From assembly GCA_019426215.1 (NCBI GenBank), contig CM033391.1, positions 12,264,708 to 12,328,707 on the forward strand: a stretch of 64,000 nucleotides of DNA, given 5' to 3'. The stretch is from Buddleja alternifolia. Taxonomy: Eukaryota; Streptophyta; Magnoliopsida; Lamiales; Scrophulariaceae. Positions 21,501-31,024 of the stretch are shown piece by piece. Within the stretch, counting starts at the first letter, position 1, and every line of letters begins with the position of its first letter. The notes under the pieces were generated by a model. That model saw only the letters and a list, made by a program, of their open reading frames with translations, had not been told where the DNA came from and made no database searches. Position numbers and translations under genes: made by a program.

Positions 21501-24284
21501 TAAATTGGCACTCTCATGCCCATTAATTTGAAAGTCTGTGAATTGGCCTTGCATTTTGGATTAGTTTCAACAATTATTTGGTGCCTTTAGCATGTACATT
21601 TTACTTTTTGTGCTATTTTACATACTTGTCCAAATATTGCTGTTGTTGTCCAAAAATCAAGCTTAGCTGCATTAGATCATGGTTTGCATAGAATAAAAAA
21701 ATGTACAAGTACATTAAGTTATATTGCTGATACTTTCTGTTTGTTTTGCTCTAAATAGATAGCGTATGGTCGATTTTCGCCTGCTAATAAGGGTCGTCGA
21801 GAACTAGACCTGTTTACTCGGCAGTTAGATGGGAAAAAGATAGTGGATCCCGAAAAGCAAGATGCGCTCTGCTCTCGCTTACAGTTGGAATTGCTTCACC
21901 CGCTACGTGTCCTTATCACAAGTCGTGGTCCAGACACGGAGCTTTTGGTAGCTAATCCAGTGGAGTTATCTGGAAAGGGGAGACCAAGAGTTTTCTATGA
22001 TGTCACTTTTGCTCTAAAGAGTCTAGGTATCTGCATATTCTTGGTAAGTACGCATTCATAGGTTAAGACTGTGCTTTAGATGATCTGCTAGTGTATTCTT
22101 CTTCATTGAATGATGTCGAACAAACTACACCATATAACACTAAACTAGGAATAATCTACTCGTAACTAAGAATTCTAAAGGAACTCTCGTAATAAATTTT
22201 AAATTGTCAAATTAGGCTGAAAGTAACATAATATTTTGCTATATATTTTTCATTTCCTGATATTTTTCCGTATTGTGTTTTTTTCCTTCAATCCGAAAAG
22301 TTATCAATGCTTAAATGTAATATAAATATAGTATCTCTTACTTTTTAAGTATTTACTAATTAAATATAAATGAATGAATGTGAAATATTATTATAACTAA
22401 TCTAACAAAATTAGCTTCTAAAGCAAAATGAAAAGTGATCCTGATATTGAATGGAAAACAAGATAAAAAAGGTTTATGAAATATGATCTGAAACTAAGAG
22501 TAACTTCAACTCTAATCTTTAAAATTTAATATTGATCATTGTTATATTCCATCAATAGCATAATAGAAATTAAATATGAAAAATTAAAAAGAAACAAAAG
22601 GATACTTAGTGTTTAAGAAGGAAAATAAATGTTTGAGAAGTACCTAATTTGAGTGAAAAAATACTTTAGAACAAAGATTGAGTGGACAAAATATATACTT
22701 TTGGCTGCAAAATATTATCTATTAGGGCAAATTACATGTTGTTGGCAAATTACATGTACAACCCCTCACGAATGTTGTAATTACAAAGTTTCCCCTTACT
22801 TTTCTTAATTAATCACACCCGCTCATGTTTGCAAAACCTTTCACGGAGGAAATTTTCCTAACGGAATCGTCAATTAGTCCAAAATGCCCTCGACTAAACC
22901 CTCTAAAGAAAAAAAAAAGAAGAAAAATCAGAAAATATATATAAAAAAAGGAAAATGAAATAGGTCGTCTTCTCCCTTTCCGCCCATCGCTGCTTCCCAC
23001 CACTGGGCTGCCCTCTACGTCCTCCTCCGCTGAAACGGTATCGTTGTTTCGAAGTCGAGCCAAATCAATTTCAATTGAGTTCCATCTAATCGATTCGAAT
23101 CGATTTCGGACTTTGGGCGATGAGGTGGCGGGGTGGCTGGCGGTGGTGGGGGAGTTGGAGATGGTGGTTGGCGGTGGCCTGTTTTTCTTAAATTTTGCCT
23201 TTCTTCTTTAAAATTTTATTTTAAATTTTGAAAATTCAGAAATATTTTAATCTATGATTTAAATGTTAAAATATTTAATTTTTCATTAATGAAAATTATT
23301 TTATTCAATCTAATAATTTTAATATTTGCTAATTTCTTAGTCTTCTTTAGATAATGTTTTTATAACAATTTTAATATTTATTTGATGTTTTTTTTATATA
23401 TTTTTAGATACTTTTTGATGTTTTAAGGACTACATTAAAAATTATTTGATATTTTCTCTATTTTTTAATTCTTTATAATAATTTTAATATTTATTTGGTA
23501 CTTTTTTTTTCATTTTTTAATATTTGTGTAATAGTTTCAATATTTTTCAGATATATTTTAATGCTTTTATAATAATTTTAATATTTATATATTTTTTCCT
23601 TTACTTTTTTCAAATGTGAATTTTAGAATTAAAGAAAATTCAATAATATTAATGAGAAGGGTATTCTAGTCAGATTACATAATTTTTTAACGGAACCTTA
23701 AGGGACTCTAACGGACTCTTAAGAGATGTAAACGTTTGCAATCGTGAGGGGTGTGAGTAATTAAAAAAAAAGTAGGGGGGAAATCTGTAATTACAGCATT
23801 CATCAGAGGGTGTAGATATTGTATTTTTGTAGTATTTTCATGGCGGGCCAAAAATATGAATTTTCACAAGATTACATATTGAAATCGTATTACAAATAAT
23901 TGACGGGGGTGTGGGTCCCCACTGGCGCCTCTGGCTCGGTCCTTGCTCATTTGCTATACCATATCGAATCAAACTCAAAGCTTTTAGAATGATAGAGTGA
24001 ACCCCAATTCAAAATCTGAAGGCATGGACGTTTTTCCATCAAGAGCTTATCCGCATCTGTAAAGTGGATGTTTAGTAACTAAGCTGTTCTAAATTCTAGA
24101 TGTTGATGAATACTCATTCGATCGTCTGGATTTGTAGGCTGAAATTGGAAGGCACTCAGCAGCAGATCGTGAATGGGAGGTCTACAGATTCCTTCTTGAT
24201 GAAAATTGCTGTTTTCAGTTATCAAGTGCGGTTGCTAGAAATCAGGTTGTGGACAAGGTTATTAGAACACTGATGGGCTGGTGA
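18511..24284 (+). CDS. ACR9: ACT-domain repeat protein, ACR9/ACR10-like (six coding exons, 418 aa)
   Basis: Exons read 18511-18664, 19582-19800, 19885-19990, 20442-20787, 21759-22043 and 24138-24284, all GT-AG with phases 1,1,2,0,0, giving 418 codons without a stop. It starts MGLLCDDAVLIEKGKK and ends IRTLMGW. ACT-domain cores are visible: YVITVNCPDKTGLGCDICHT (residues ~22-41), LLKFCSLDRRGLLHDVTQVL (~115-134), LLQINCVDHKGFLYDIMRTL (~252-271) and a last one around RVFYDVTFALKSLGICIF. ACR proteins are plant ACT-only proteins thought to sense amino acids or act in C/N signalling; no enzyme domain is present. Length matches Arabidopsis ACR9/ACR10 (just over 400 aa); the C-terminal half (GPDTELLVANPVELSGKGRP) looks closer to ACR9. 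Intron 5 (2.1 kb) carries a MITE. The symbol is by recognition, not alignment. Confidence 0.93.
22725..23830. mobile_element. Mutator-type MITE-like element in intron 5 of the ACR gene
   Basis: The left end (from about 22744: GGCAAATTACATGTACAACC, CCTCACGAATG, GTAATTACA, CTCATGTTTGCAAA) is matched inverted by the right end (23730-23830: TTTGCAATCGTGAGGGGTGT, CTGTAATTACAGCATTC). The arms are about 100 bp or more. The interior holds a GC-rich patch (22960-23190) and an AT-rich tail with TTTTAATATTTAT repeats. A small duplication of GGCAAATTACATGT blurs the left edge. No transposase. Boundaries approximate. Confidence 0.7.
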
Positions 24285-25007
24285 GCTTCCTCTATATCTT
24301 CACCTGGTCTTTGCACGACATCACTTTTAGCGTACAAGCGGCGTCGATCTGGGTATGTCCAATGTTACCCATGAAAAAAGAGTGAAGACTGGATGTCTCT
24401 TTTGGCTGGTCGGTCGGGTTTCTTTCTTGGGACAACCAATAATCATGGGCCCCACACATTATCGTGACCATGGCGTCGTTGGACCAACAGGTCTGGCTAA
24501 GAATAGCACATAGATGGCCTAATACAGTTGTTGATTTCTGGCTGGATTACATTAATATGCATAGGTTTGGTATGTCATTGTTATGCTTGTTATTATAGAG
24601 ACGATACATGTGCCCTTTTGTGGAACTATTGTTCTGAGTTGTGTTATTGCACTGGACTTCAAATGTTGAATTTTGGATGCCGGTTGGCGAACGGTTGTTC
24701 TCGGTTTAGTTTACGGTCTCATTCGGGTTATCTGCTTCTAGTTTGGTAAGAAATCCAAACAAGTCTCCCTGTTTTGGATTTGGTATGGTATAAATTCGGT
24801 TTATAACATGAATAATATAAGGTCAGTGATACAGCCAGAGCAAGTCTCCTCTTGCCAGAGCAAATTGAATAATGTACACTTAATTAAAATATTTGTCTCT
24901 GAAAATACTATACTCTCTTCTTCTCCACATTTCCGCCGCACGCCCGTCTGATTTCACGAAACTGAGTGCACTGTCAACCATCCCATTCTTTCAAAGTTTA
25001 TGCAGTC
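24285..25007. other. 3' region of the ACR gene and spacer
   Basis: Presumably the 3' untranslated region followed by spacer up to the truncated copia. A 73-codon plus frame at 24528 resembles nothing known. No clear polyadenylation signal stands out. Confidence 0.4.
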
Positions 25008-25174
25008 TGTTATGTTAAGAGTGGTAAAACCCTGAACGGAAAATTGTATTGCTACTCAATATATTTATAGTTACCAGAGATAATACAATAGAAAAATCTA
25101 ACTTAGTCAACAAGGCAAAATATACAAGGAAACCTAATACAAACAAATAACTAAGGAAATATTCCTATTGAACA
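25008..25174 (-). repeat. 3' LTR of the truncated copia (167 bp)
   Basis: Plus-strand termini are TGTTATGTTAAG and CCTATTGAACA, i.e. TG...CA ends. On the minus strand the preceding purine tract (GCGGGGGAG, 25175-25184) lies immediately before it. A CTATAAATATA TATA-box-like string lies inside (minus strand, about 25065), as expected for a U3 promoter. The partner LTR is missing. Confidence 0.75.
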
Positions 25175-25199
25175 CTCCCCCGCAGTTGAAGCAGGAGGA

Positions 25200-25939
25200 T
25201 CCCGAATGCACAGACTGGATCGAAATTCAAAAAATAATTGAGACGGTAAGCCTTTAGTAAAAATGTCCGCGAACTAATGCGCAGATGGTACATGAAGAAC
25301 ACGTACGTGTCCCAAAGCAACTTTTTCTCATACAAAGTGAATATCAATTTCTATATGTTTGGTCTGCTGGTGCTGTATGGGATTAGATGAAAGATATACA
25401 GAACTTATATTGTCACAATAGACGACAGTGGCAAAAGAAAGAGGACCATGTAATTCAAGAAAAAGATTGCGAAGCCAGAAAGCCTCGACAACTGCATTTG
25501 CAACGCCACGATATTCAGCTTCAATACTGGAGTGAGAAACGACAGGCTGACGCTTAGAAGATCAAGAAATGAGATTATCACCAAAAATTACACAATAACC
25601 GGATGTGGAACGACACGTATCCGGACAACCCGCCCAATCCGCATTAGAGTAAGCAATGAGACGATCTATACTAGAAGGATGAAGATAGAGACCGAGAGAA
25701 AGAGATCCTTTGAGGTAACGAAGAATGCGTTTAAGAGCGTGGAAATGGGGTTCACGAGGATCATGCATATACAAACAAATTTGTTGCACAACATAAGAAA
25801 TATTAGGATGAGTAATGGTAAGATATTGCAAAGCACCGGCTAAACTACGATAGAGAGTGGGATCAGAGACAGATGAACCAGACGAGGGAAGTTTGGCTTT
25901 AGTATCAACAGGGATGGCACTAGGATTACAGTTAGTCAC
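25200..25939 (-). pseudogene. RNase H region of the truncated copia
   Basis: Minus-strand frames read DPTLYRSLAGALQYLTITHP and LIAYSNADWAGCPDTCRSTS (the copia D-W-A-G-C block), then a segment equivalent to SSIEAEYRGVANAVVEAFWL and HIEIDIHFV, ending near 25200. Stops after IHFV and at PSAH break the tail. This follows the RT directly. Confidence 0.88.
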
Positions 25940-25991
25940 GGCCGCGCGTTCAAGGATTTCAGTAGCAAATTTTGACTGAGAATGAAAGAGA

Positions 25992-26749
25992 CTAGAGAGA
26001 GATTGGGTGACAGAAATACTGAGAAGTCATAGCAAACTCAGAAGACAGAGAACGCGTGAGAGATGATAGTAAGGAAGACGAGGAAGCCGTGAGAACAATG
26101 TTGTCAACATAAAGCAGGAGATACGTAGTGTGAGTGCCTTGACGAAGAATAAAATGAGAGGTGTCGGCTTTATTGTCGTGAAAACCGAGAGACGTAAGGA
26201 AGGACGCAAAACACTGGTACCAAGCACGAGGAGCTTGTTTAAGACCATAAAGGGCCTTCTTGAGACGACAAACATGATTAGGAAACTGAGGATTGACAAA
26301 ACTTGGAGGTTGTTTCATAAAGACGACTTCAGAGAGATGACCATTTAAAAAAACGTTTTAACATCGAGTTGATGAATGGGCCAAGAACGAGAGACGGCAA
26401 GACTGAGGACTGTGCGAATAGTTGCGGGTTTGAAAACAGGGCTAAAAGTTTCATCATAATTGAAACCAAGCTGCTGTGAAAAACCTTGATCAATAAGACG
26501 AGCTTTGTAACGCTCAAGAGTACGATCAGAGTAAAATTTATGCAGGAAAATCCACTTAGAACCTATGAGATTGACATTAGGAGGAGGAGGCATGAGTTCC
26601 CATGTATTGTTTATGGAGGGTGGACAACTCATCATACATTGCGGCCTTCTAATTGGGGTCACAAATGGCTTGTGCATGTGAACGAAGAATGGAAGAGAGA
26701 TCAGAAAAAACAGAGAGGTTAAGAAATTGACGAGGGCGAAAGATCCCAT
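25992..26749 (-). pseudogene. Reverse transcriptase of the truncated copia
   Basis: Recognised by [73 protein letters not shown] and the catalytic box [14 protein letters not shown]. In the copia box the second catalytic residue is Asp of YVDD; here it is YVDN, suggesting loss of activity. There is a frameshift near 26330 at the FF-L junction. Confidence 0.9.
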
Positions 26750-27957
26750 CCTTGGACCGAGTGGTCATATGATGGCCGGAGGGTGCGACGGGAGAAGGAG
26801 GGGTAGAGTCAAGAGTGGAAGACGTCGGGGTTGGCGGGGTCGCTAAAGGTGGTGGAGATGACGCTACAGAGGGACTAGGAAGAACAGAGTTGGGAAGAAG
26901 AGGAGGAGGATCATCATTGATAGTCAAAAAATGATAATTTTCCGAGGGAGGAAGTGGATAGAACGAGGGATAGGGAAAGATGTCTTCGTCGACAGTTACA
27001 TGCTGGGAGATTATTATTTTGTTATTAGTAAGATCGAAGCAACGATAGTCACGATGGTTTGAGGGATAGCCAAGAAAAAGACAAGGGGTGGAACGAGGCG
27101 AGAGCTTATGTGGCGCACTAGCAGTTAGATTAGGATAACAGAGACACCTGAAAACGCGTAAGTGGTCATACGTGGGAAAAGTATTATAAAGAAGCTCGAA
27201 AGGGAAAAGGAAAAAGAGAGAAGTAGTGGGGAGAAGATTAAGAATATGAGTGGACATATATAAAGTTTCGACCCAAAAAGATGAGGGTAAGTGAACTTGG
27301 AAATGGAGAGAACGAACAATATTGTTAATAGATTAAATAGTATGTTCGGCTTTTCCATTTTGTTGCGAGGTATATGGACAAGAAAACAAAAAGTAATGCC
27401 ACGGTTTTAAAAAAATTATGAAAATTATCATTGTCAAATTCACGGCCGTGATCACATTGAAAAGCTTTTATTTCCGTATTAAATTGATTTTTAACATAAG
27501 TATAAAAATTAGTGAAAATGTTAAATACTTCCAATTTGTGACGAATTGGAAAGACCCATCAAAATGCGAAAAATTATCGAGAAAAAGAACATAGTATATA
27601 TTTAAATCCATTCATACTCACAATAGGGGAAGTCCACAAATCAGAATGAATAATATCAAAAGTACGAGACGTTTTAGAAATAGAACTACTAAACGGAAAA
27701 CGACGATGTTTACCTAACTGACAGGCATGACATAAAGAACTAAACAGACTAGATGACTTAATAAACTTTCTAGAATTTAAGAAATTAAAAACATATTTTC
27801 CCGGATGCCCAAGACGACGGTGCCATATATGAGGGGAGACGGTGGCAGCAAAGCTAACGACGAATGAGGACCATGGAGTACGAGGGGAATGGAATGGATA
27901 GAGACTAGCATTGCTGTCACTGCGGTGGAGAAGACTCCCGGATTTAAGGTCCTTCAC
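26750..27957 (-). pseudogene. GAG-pre-integrase and integrase of the truncated copia
   Basis: The N-terminal zinc segment WHRRLGHPGKYVFNFL...CHACQLGKHRRFPF (H-H-C-C) is followed by FDIIHSDLWTSP. Further along come AFQCDHGREFDN and the C-terminal HLRVFRCLCYPNLTASAPHK, PRSTPCLFLGYPSNHRDYRC and a Ser/Pro-rich linker to RT. Frames change near 27560 and 27330. Homology to plant copia integrases is clear, but the protein is broken. Confidence 0.9.
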
Positions 27958-28139
27958 AGAAAAACCGAAAGGATCAAATTCCTTTGAACATTGGTTATCA
28001 CGAGTAAGTTGATGGACGGAAATAAAATTTTTAAAAATATGAGGAGAGACAAGAATATTCTTTAATTCAAGAGACGATAAAGGTGTGGAAATAGAAGAAT
28101 GTCCGATATGTGAAACGGGAACAACAACACCATTTCCAA

Positions 28140-28225
28140 CTATAATAGATTTCGAAAATTCACAAGGGTATAGAGAAGAAAGTGTACCTTTTGAAGACGT
28201 AATATGAGCCGAGGCTCCCGAGTCC
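28140..28225 (-). pseudogene. Protease remnant of the truncated copia
   Basis: The last bases before the junction encode, on the minus strand, DSGASAHITSSKGTL, the copia protease active site. The reading is cut immediately upstream (element sense) of the first Asp by the TGTTGGGAATCC start of the neighbouring LTR. Confidence 0.8.
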
Positions 28226-28617
28226 TGTTGGGAATCCTGGTATCATGCACAGCGAAAATTTAAAATTCATATCCGAATTCCCAAAGCCAATATCAATTCG
28301 TTTTGTTTCGTTGATTTTAATTAAAAAGATGAATGCGAAAACTTATGTTTTCGCGTATTCAAGCAATCTTCGCGAATTTTCAAATCTTCGTTTAACTGTT
28401 CACGTGTCCCATCTCTAGATTGTCACGTCGGAATTGACTCCAAAAATCTCCATCTCTTTTCTCCGGGGAGGCTAGGTGAGAGAGAGTGGAAGAGAATTTA
28501 TTTTCTCTGTATTGTATTTTCTGGTGGAGGAACTGAGTTATCAATTATCTTGTCTCTAGAGCTTTTGTTGGAGGATTAAATAAATCCTCCAACTTAAGCC
28601 CACCAAACACACGCCTA
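28226..28617 (-). repeat. LTR fragment of a copia family related to 49811-51457
   Basis: It starts TGTTGGGAATCCTGG then ATCATGCAC, matching the start TGTTGTGAACCCTGA then TTCATGCAC of the solo LTR at 49811. Both then carry a CTAGGTGAG and AGAG(A/T)(A/T)T(T/A)TTTTCTC region. It breaks off near 28617 where minisatellite sequence begins, and no matching remainder is found after 29997. Orientation is taken from the relatives. Confidence 0.6.
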
Positions 28618-28619
28618 TT

Positions 28620-29335
28620 GAGGCCCACACTACACATTTTATACACACTATACATATTTTCACACACACATCACACATTTTACACATACTACACACATTT
28701 TCACACACTACACACATTTTCACACGCACATCACACATTTTACACATATTACACATATTTTACACACACTACACATATTTTACACGCATTACACATATTT
28801 TCACACACACTACACATATTTTTCACACACTACACATATTTTCACACACACATTATATATTTTTCACACACTACACACATTTTCACATACACTACACACA
28901 TTTAACACACACTACACACATTTTACACATACTACACACATTTTACACACATTACACATATTTTCACACACACTACACATATTTTTACACACATCACATA
29001 TTTTACACACACTACGCACATATTTTCACACATACTACACATATTTTCACACACATCACACATTTTACACACACATCACACATTTTCACACACTACACAT
29101 ATTTTTACACACACATCACATATTTTACACACACTACACATATTTTACACATACCACACATATTTTCACACACACATTACATATTTTTCACACATTTTAC
29201 ACACACTACACATATTTTCACACACATCACACATTTTACACGCACTACACATATTTTCACACACACATCACACATTTTACACGCACTACACATATTTTCA
29301 CACACACTACACACATATTTTACACATATTTTCAT
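28620..29335. repeat. Minisatellite arm, C-rich on the plus strand
   Basis: About 0.7 kb of variable 18-24-bp units alternating ACACACTACACA with ATTTT or TTTT. Stop-free frames exist because the units contain few stop triplets. Units vary by one or two bases, so the frame shifts repeatedly. Confidence 0.95.
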
Positions 29336-29765
29336 ACATGTGTGTAAAATATGTGTACACACATATGAAAATATGTGTAAAATATGTGTGTAGTGTGTGT
29401 GAAAATATGTGTAGTGTGTGTAAAATGTGTGATGTGTGTGTGAAAATATGTGTAGTGCGTGTAAAATGTGTGATGTGTGTGAAAATATGTGTAGTGTGTG
29501 TAAAATGTGTGAAAAATATGTGTAGTGTGTGTAAAATGTGTGATGTAGTGCGTGTAAAATGTGTGATGTGTGTAAAATGTGTGAAAATATGTGTAGTATG
29601 TGTAAAATATGTAGTGTGTGTGAAAATATGTGTAGTGTGTGTAAAATATGTGTTGTGTGTGTAAAAGTGTGTTGCGTATGTGTCAAAAATGTTTAATATG
29701 GGTAAAAAGTGTATTCTGTGTGTAAAAAAATATATTCTGTGTGTAGAAAGTATGTATAAATGTGT
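29336..29765. repeat. Minisatellite arm, G-rich on the plus strand (inverted partner)
   Basis: Same unit as the preceding arm in opposite orientation (GTGTGTAAAATATGTGTAGT). The turn-around near 29337 (TTTTCATACATG, then CACATATGAAAATATG) makes a near-perfect palindrome of several hundred bases. Confidence 0.95.
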
Positions 29766-29997
29766 GCTAAACTCTATTTGACTTGATTCCATTTTGGGTC
29801 TACTCTGAGTCCTGGTTAGGTCAACTCCGGGTCTTGGTTGTGTCCAAATTGGGTCCACTCTGGGTCTTTATATAAAATTTAGTTGGAGCCAACCCAATCC
29901 AATCTGGACCCAACCCATATTGGATCCAACCCTTCATGGACCCAACCCAATTGGACCCGACCCAAACCCGGCCCGACCTGCCCATTTGCCACCCCTA

Positions 29998-31024
29998 AAT
30001 TTTGTATCTATATATATTATATATCACTAAAGTTCCCCATGAGATTTTCTCTAATATACGCTTAGATCTCTTTTAACAAAATGATACCCAGCACTGTTAA
30101 AAAGTGATCAAGTTTTTCTTTAAGTAAATAATGGATTTAGTGCTCTGTGCGGTTCATAAACCTTTAACACGTTTGCAATTACAGTGGGTTGAGTGAGAAT
30201 ATATTTTCACCCACCATTATATATGGATTGAAAGGGACATGATATCCAGACCGAATTTTATATCTCACAATGATGTATCACAATGGTATCACATTATTGT
30301 GGGATTGACAAGTGTTCATTTTAAAAAAATTGCTAATAATAATTTAAATTAAATGGACACTTGTCAATTCCACAATAATGTGATACTATTTTAGTATACC
30401 ATTATGAGATAGAAGATTCGTTCAGCATGATATCATCTAAAGTTGCCGGAAAAAAACATAAACATGCATAGCCTATGCTCCTGAAATTTTCATGATAAAC
30501 GATTGGAAGAGATTTATTTTCTTTAAAATCAAAAAATGTTTAATTATTTCTTTGATATAGAAACTTGCACGCGTTTAAAATAATTTAGTGTATTAAGTAT
30601 GGTTTACTCAAAATCTAGAGAAGGAGACACGGACACGAAGCAGCATAGCCATCTAGTCACGCCACCTATCTAATGAATAATTGCTATATATATATGACCC
30701 AAATTCTATTCTTCATCCCCATTCATAGGCAAATCCACTTTGCTGACTCACCATATGAACCCAAATTATTATTATCTTTTACTTTGTGAAAAAGAAATTC
30801 ATGTATCCGTCGGTAACAAGCAACCAAACTAAACTGCCTGCCTTCACATCCCATTTTGGGCAATCTTTTCAAATCGGCAAACAAATTGACTTGACACCGC
30901 TGTAAAATACGTATAATCAATATATATCTCTATCTATTTATATATCTATATATATATATATATGTATTTATACGTCGGACAGTTGTTTCTCCGTTTCAAA
31001 TGATCCACATACGATTCGATCAGA
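29998..31024. other. Spacer upstream of the unknown 11-exon gene
   Basis: No coding region. It holds a short palindromic MITE (30239-30436) and a (TA)n tract at 30945-30963 about 60 bp before the start codon. The promoter of the downstream gene probably lies here. Confidence 0.45.
30239..30436. mobile_element. Hairpin MITE (~200 bp)
   Basis: The left arm ATGATATCCAGACCGAA...TATCACATTATTGTG is repeated inverted in the right arm (CACAATAATGTGATACT...TTCGTTCAGCATGATATCAT) around a short AAATTAAAT loop. Almost the whole element folds on itself. Target duplication and family not determined. Confidence 0.65.

Larger units (their letters stand above)
25008..28225 (-). mobile_element. Ty1/copia element, Ale/Retrofit-like, 5'-truncated
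   Basis: It has a 167-bp 3' LTR at 25008-25174 and a minus-strand pol running RNase H, RT, integrase, protease from left to right. It ends abruptly in the protease active site at 28225, where another LTR starts; gag, primer site and 5' LTR are absent. The short LTR, purine tract CTGCGGGGGAGTG and single-frame pol fit the small Ale/Retrofit-type copias. It is inactive. Confidence 0.88.
28618..29997. mobile_element. Palindromic minisatellite element, copy 1 (left end missing)
   Basis: A C-rich-strand array at 28620-29335, built of TACACACACTACACATATTT and TTCACACACATCACA-type units, is followed by its reverse complement at 29340-29760. The right flank consists of repeated GGACCCAACCCA-type words and ends at TTGCCACCCCTA (29997). 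Read inwards on the minus strand that end is TAGGGGTGGCAAATGGGC then GGGTTTGGGTCGGG, matching the left end of 45637-49325. Such ends recall hAT-type non-autonomous elements, but this is an inference. The left terminus is not present. Confidence 0.65.

Noticed and set aside
25532..25843. 103-codon plus-strand ORF rich in Arg/Thr
   Set aside because: Reverse strand of copia RNase H; a shadow frame.
28618..29858. CRISPR-like repeat/spacer appearance and long open frames in the CA/TTTT array
   Set aside because: Units are variable low-complexity minisatellite with no unique spacers, in a plant genome. The open frames follow from stop-poor repeat composition.
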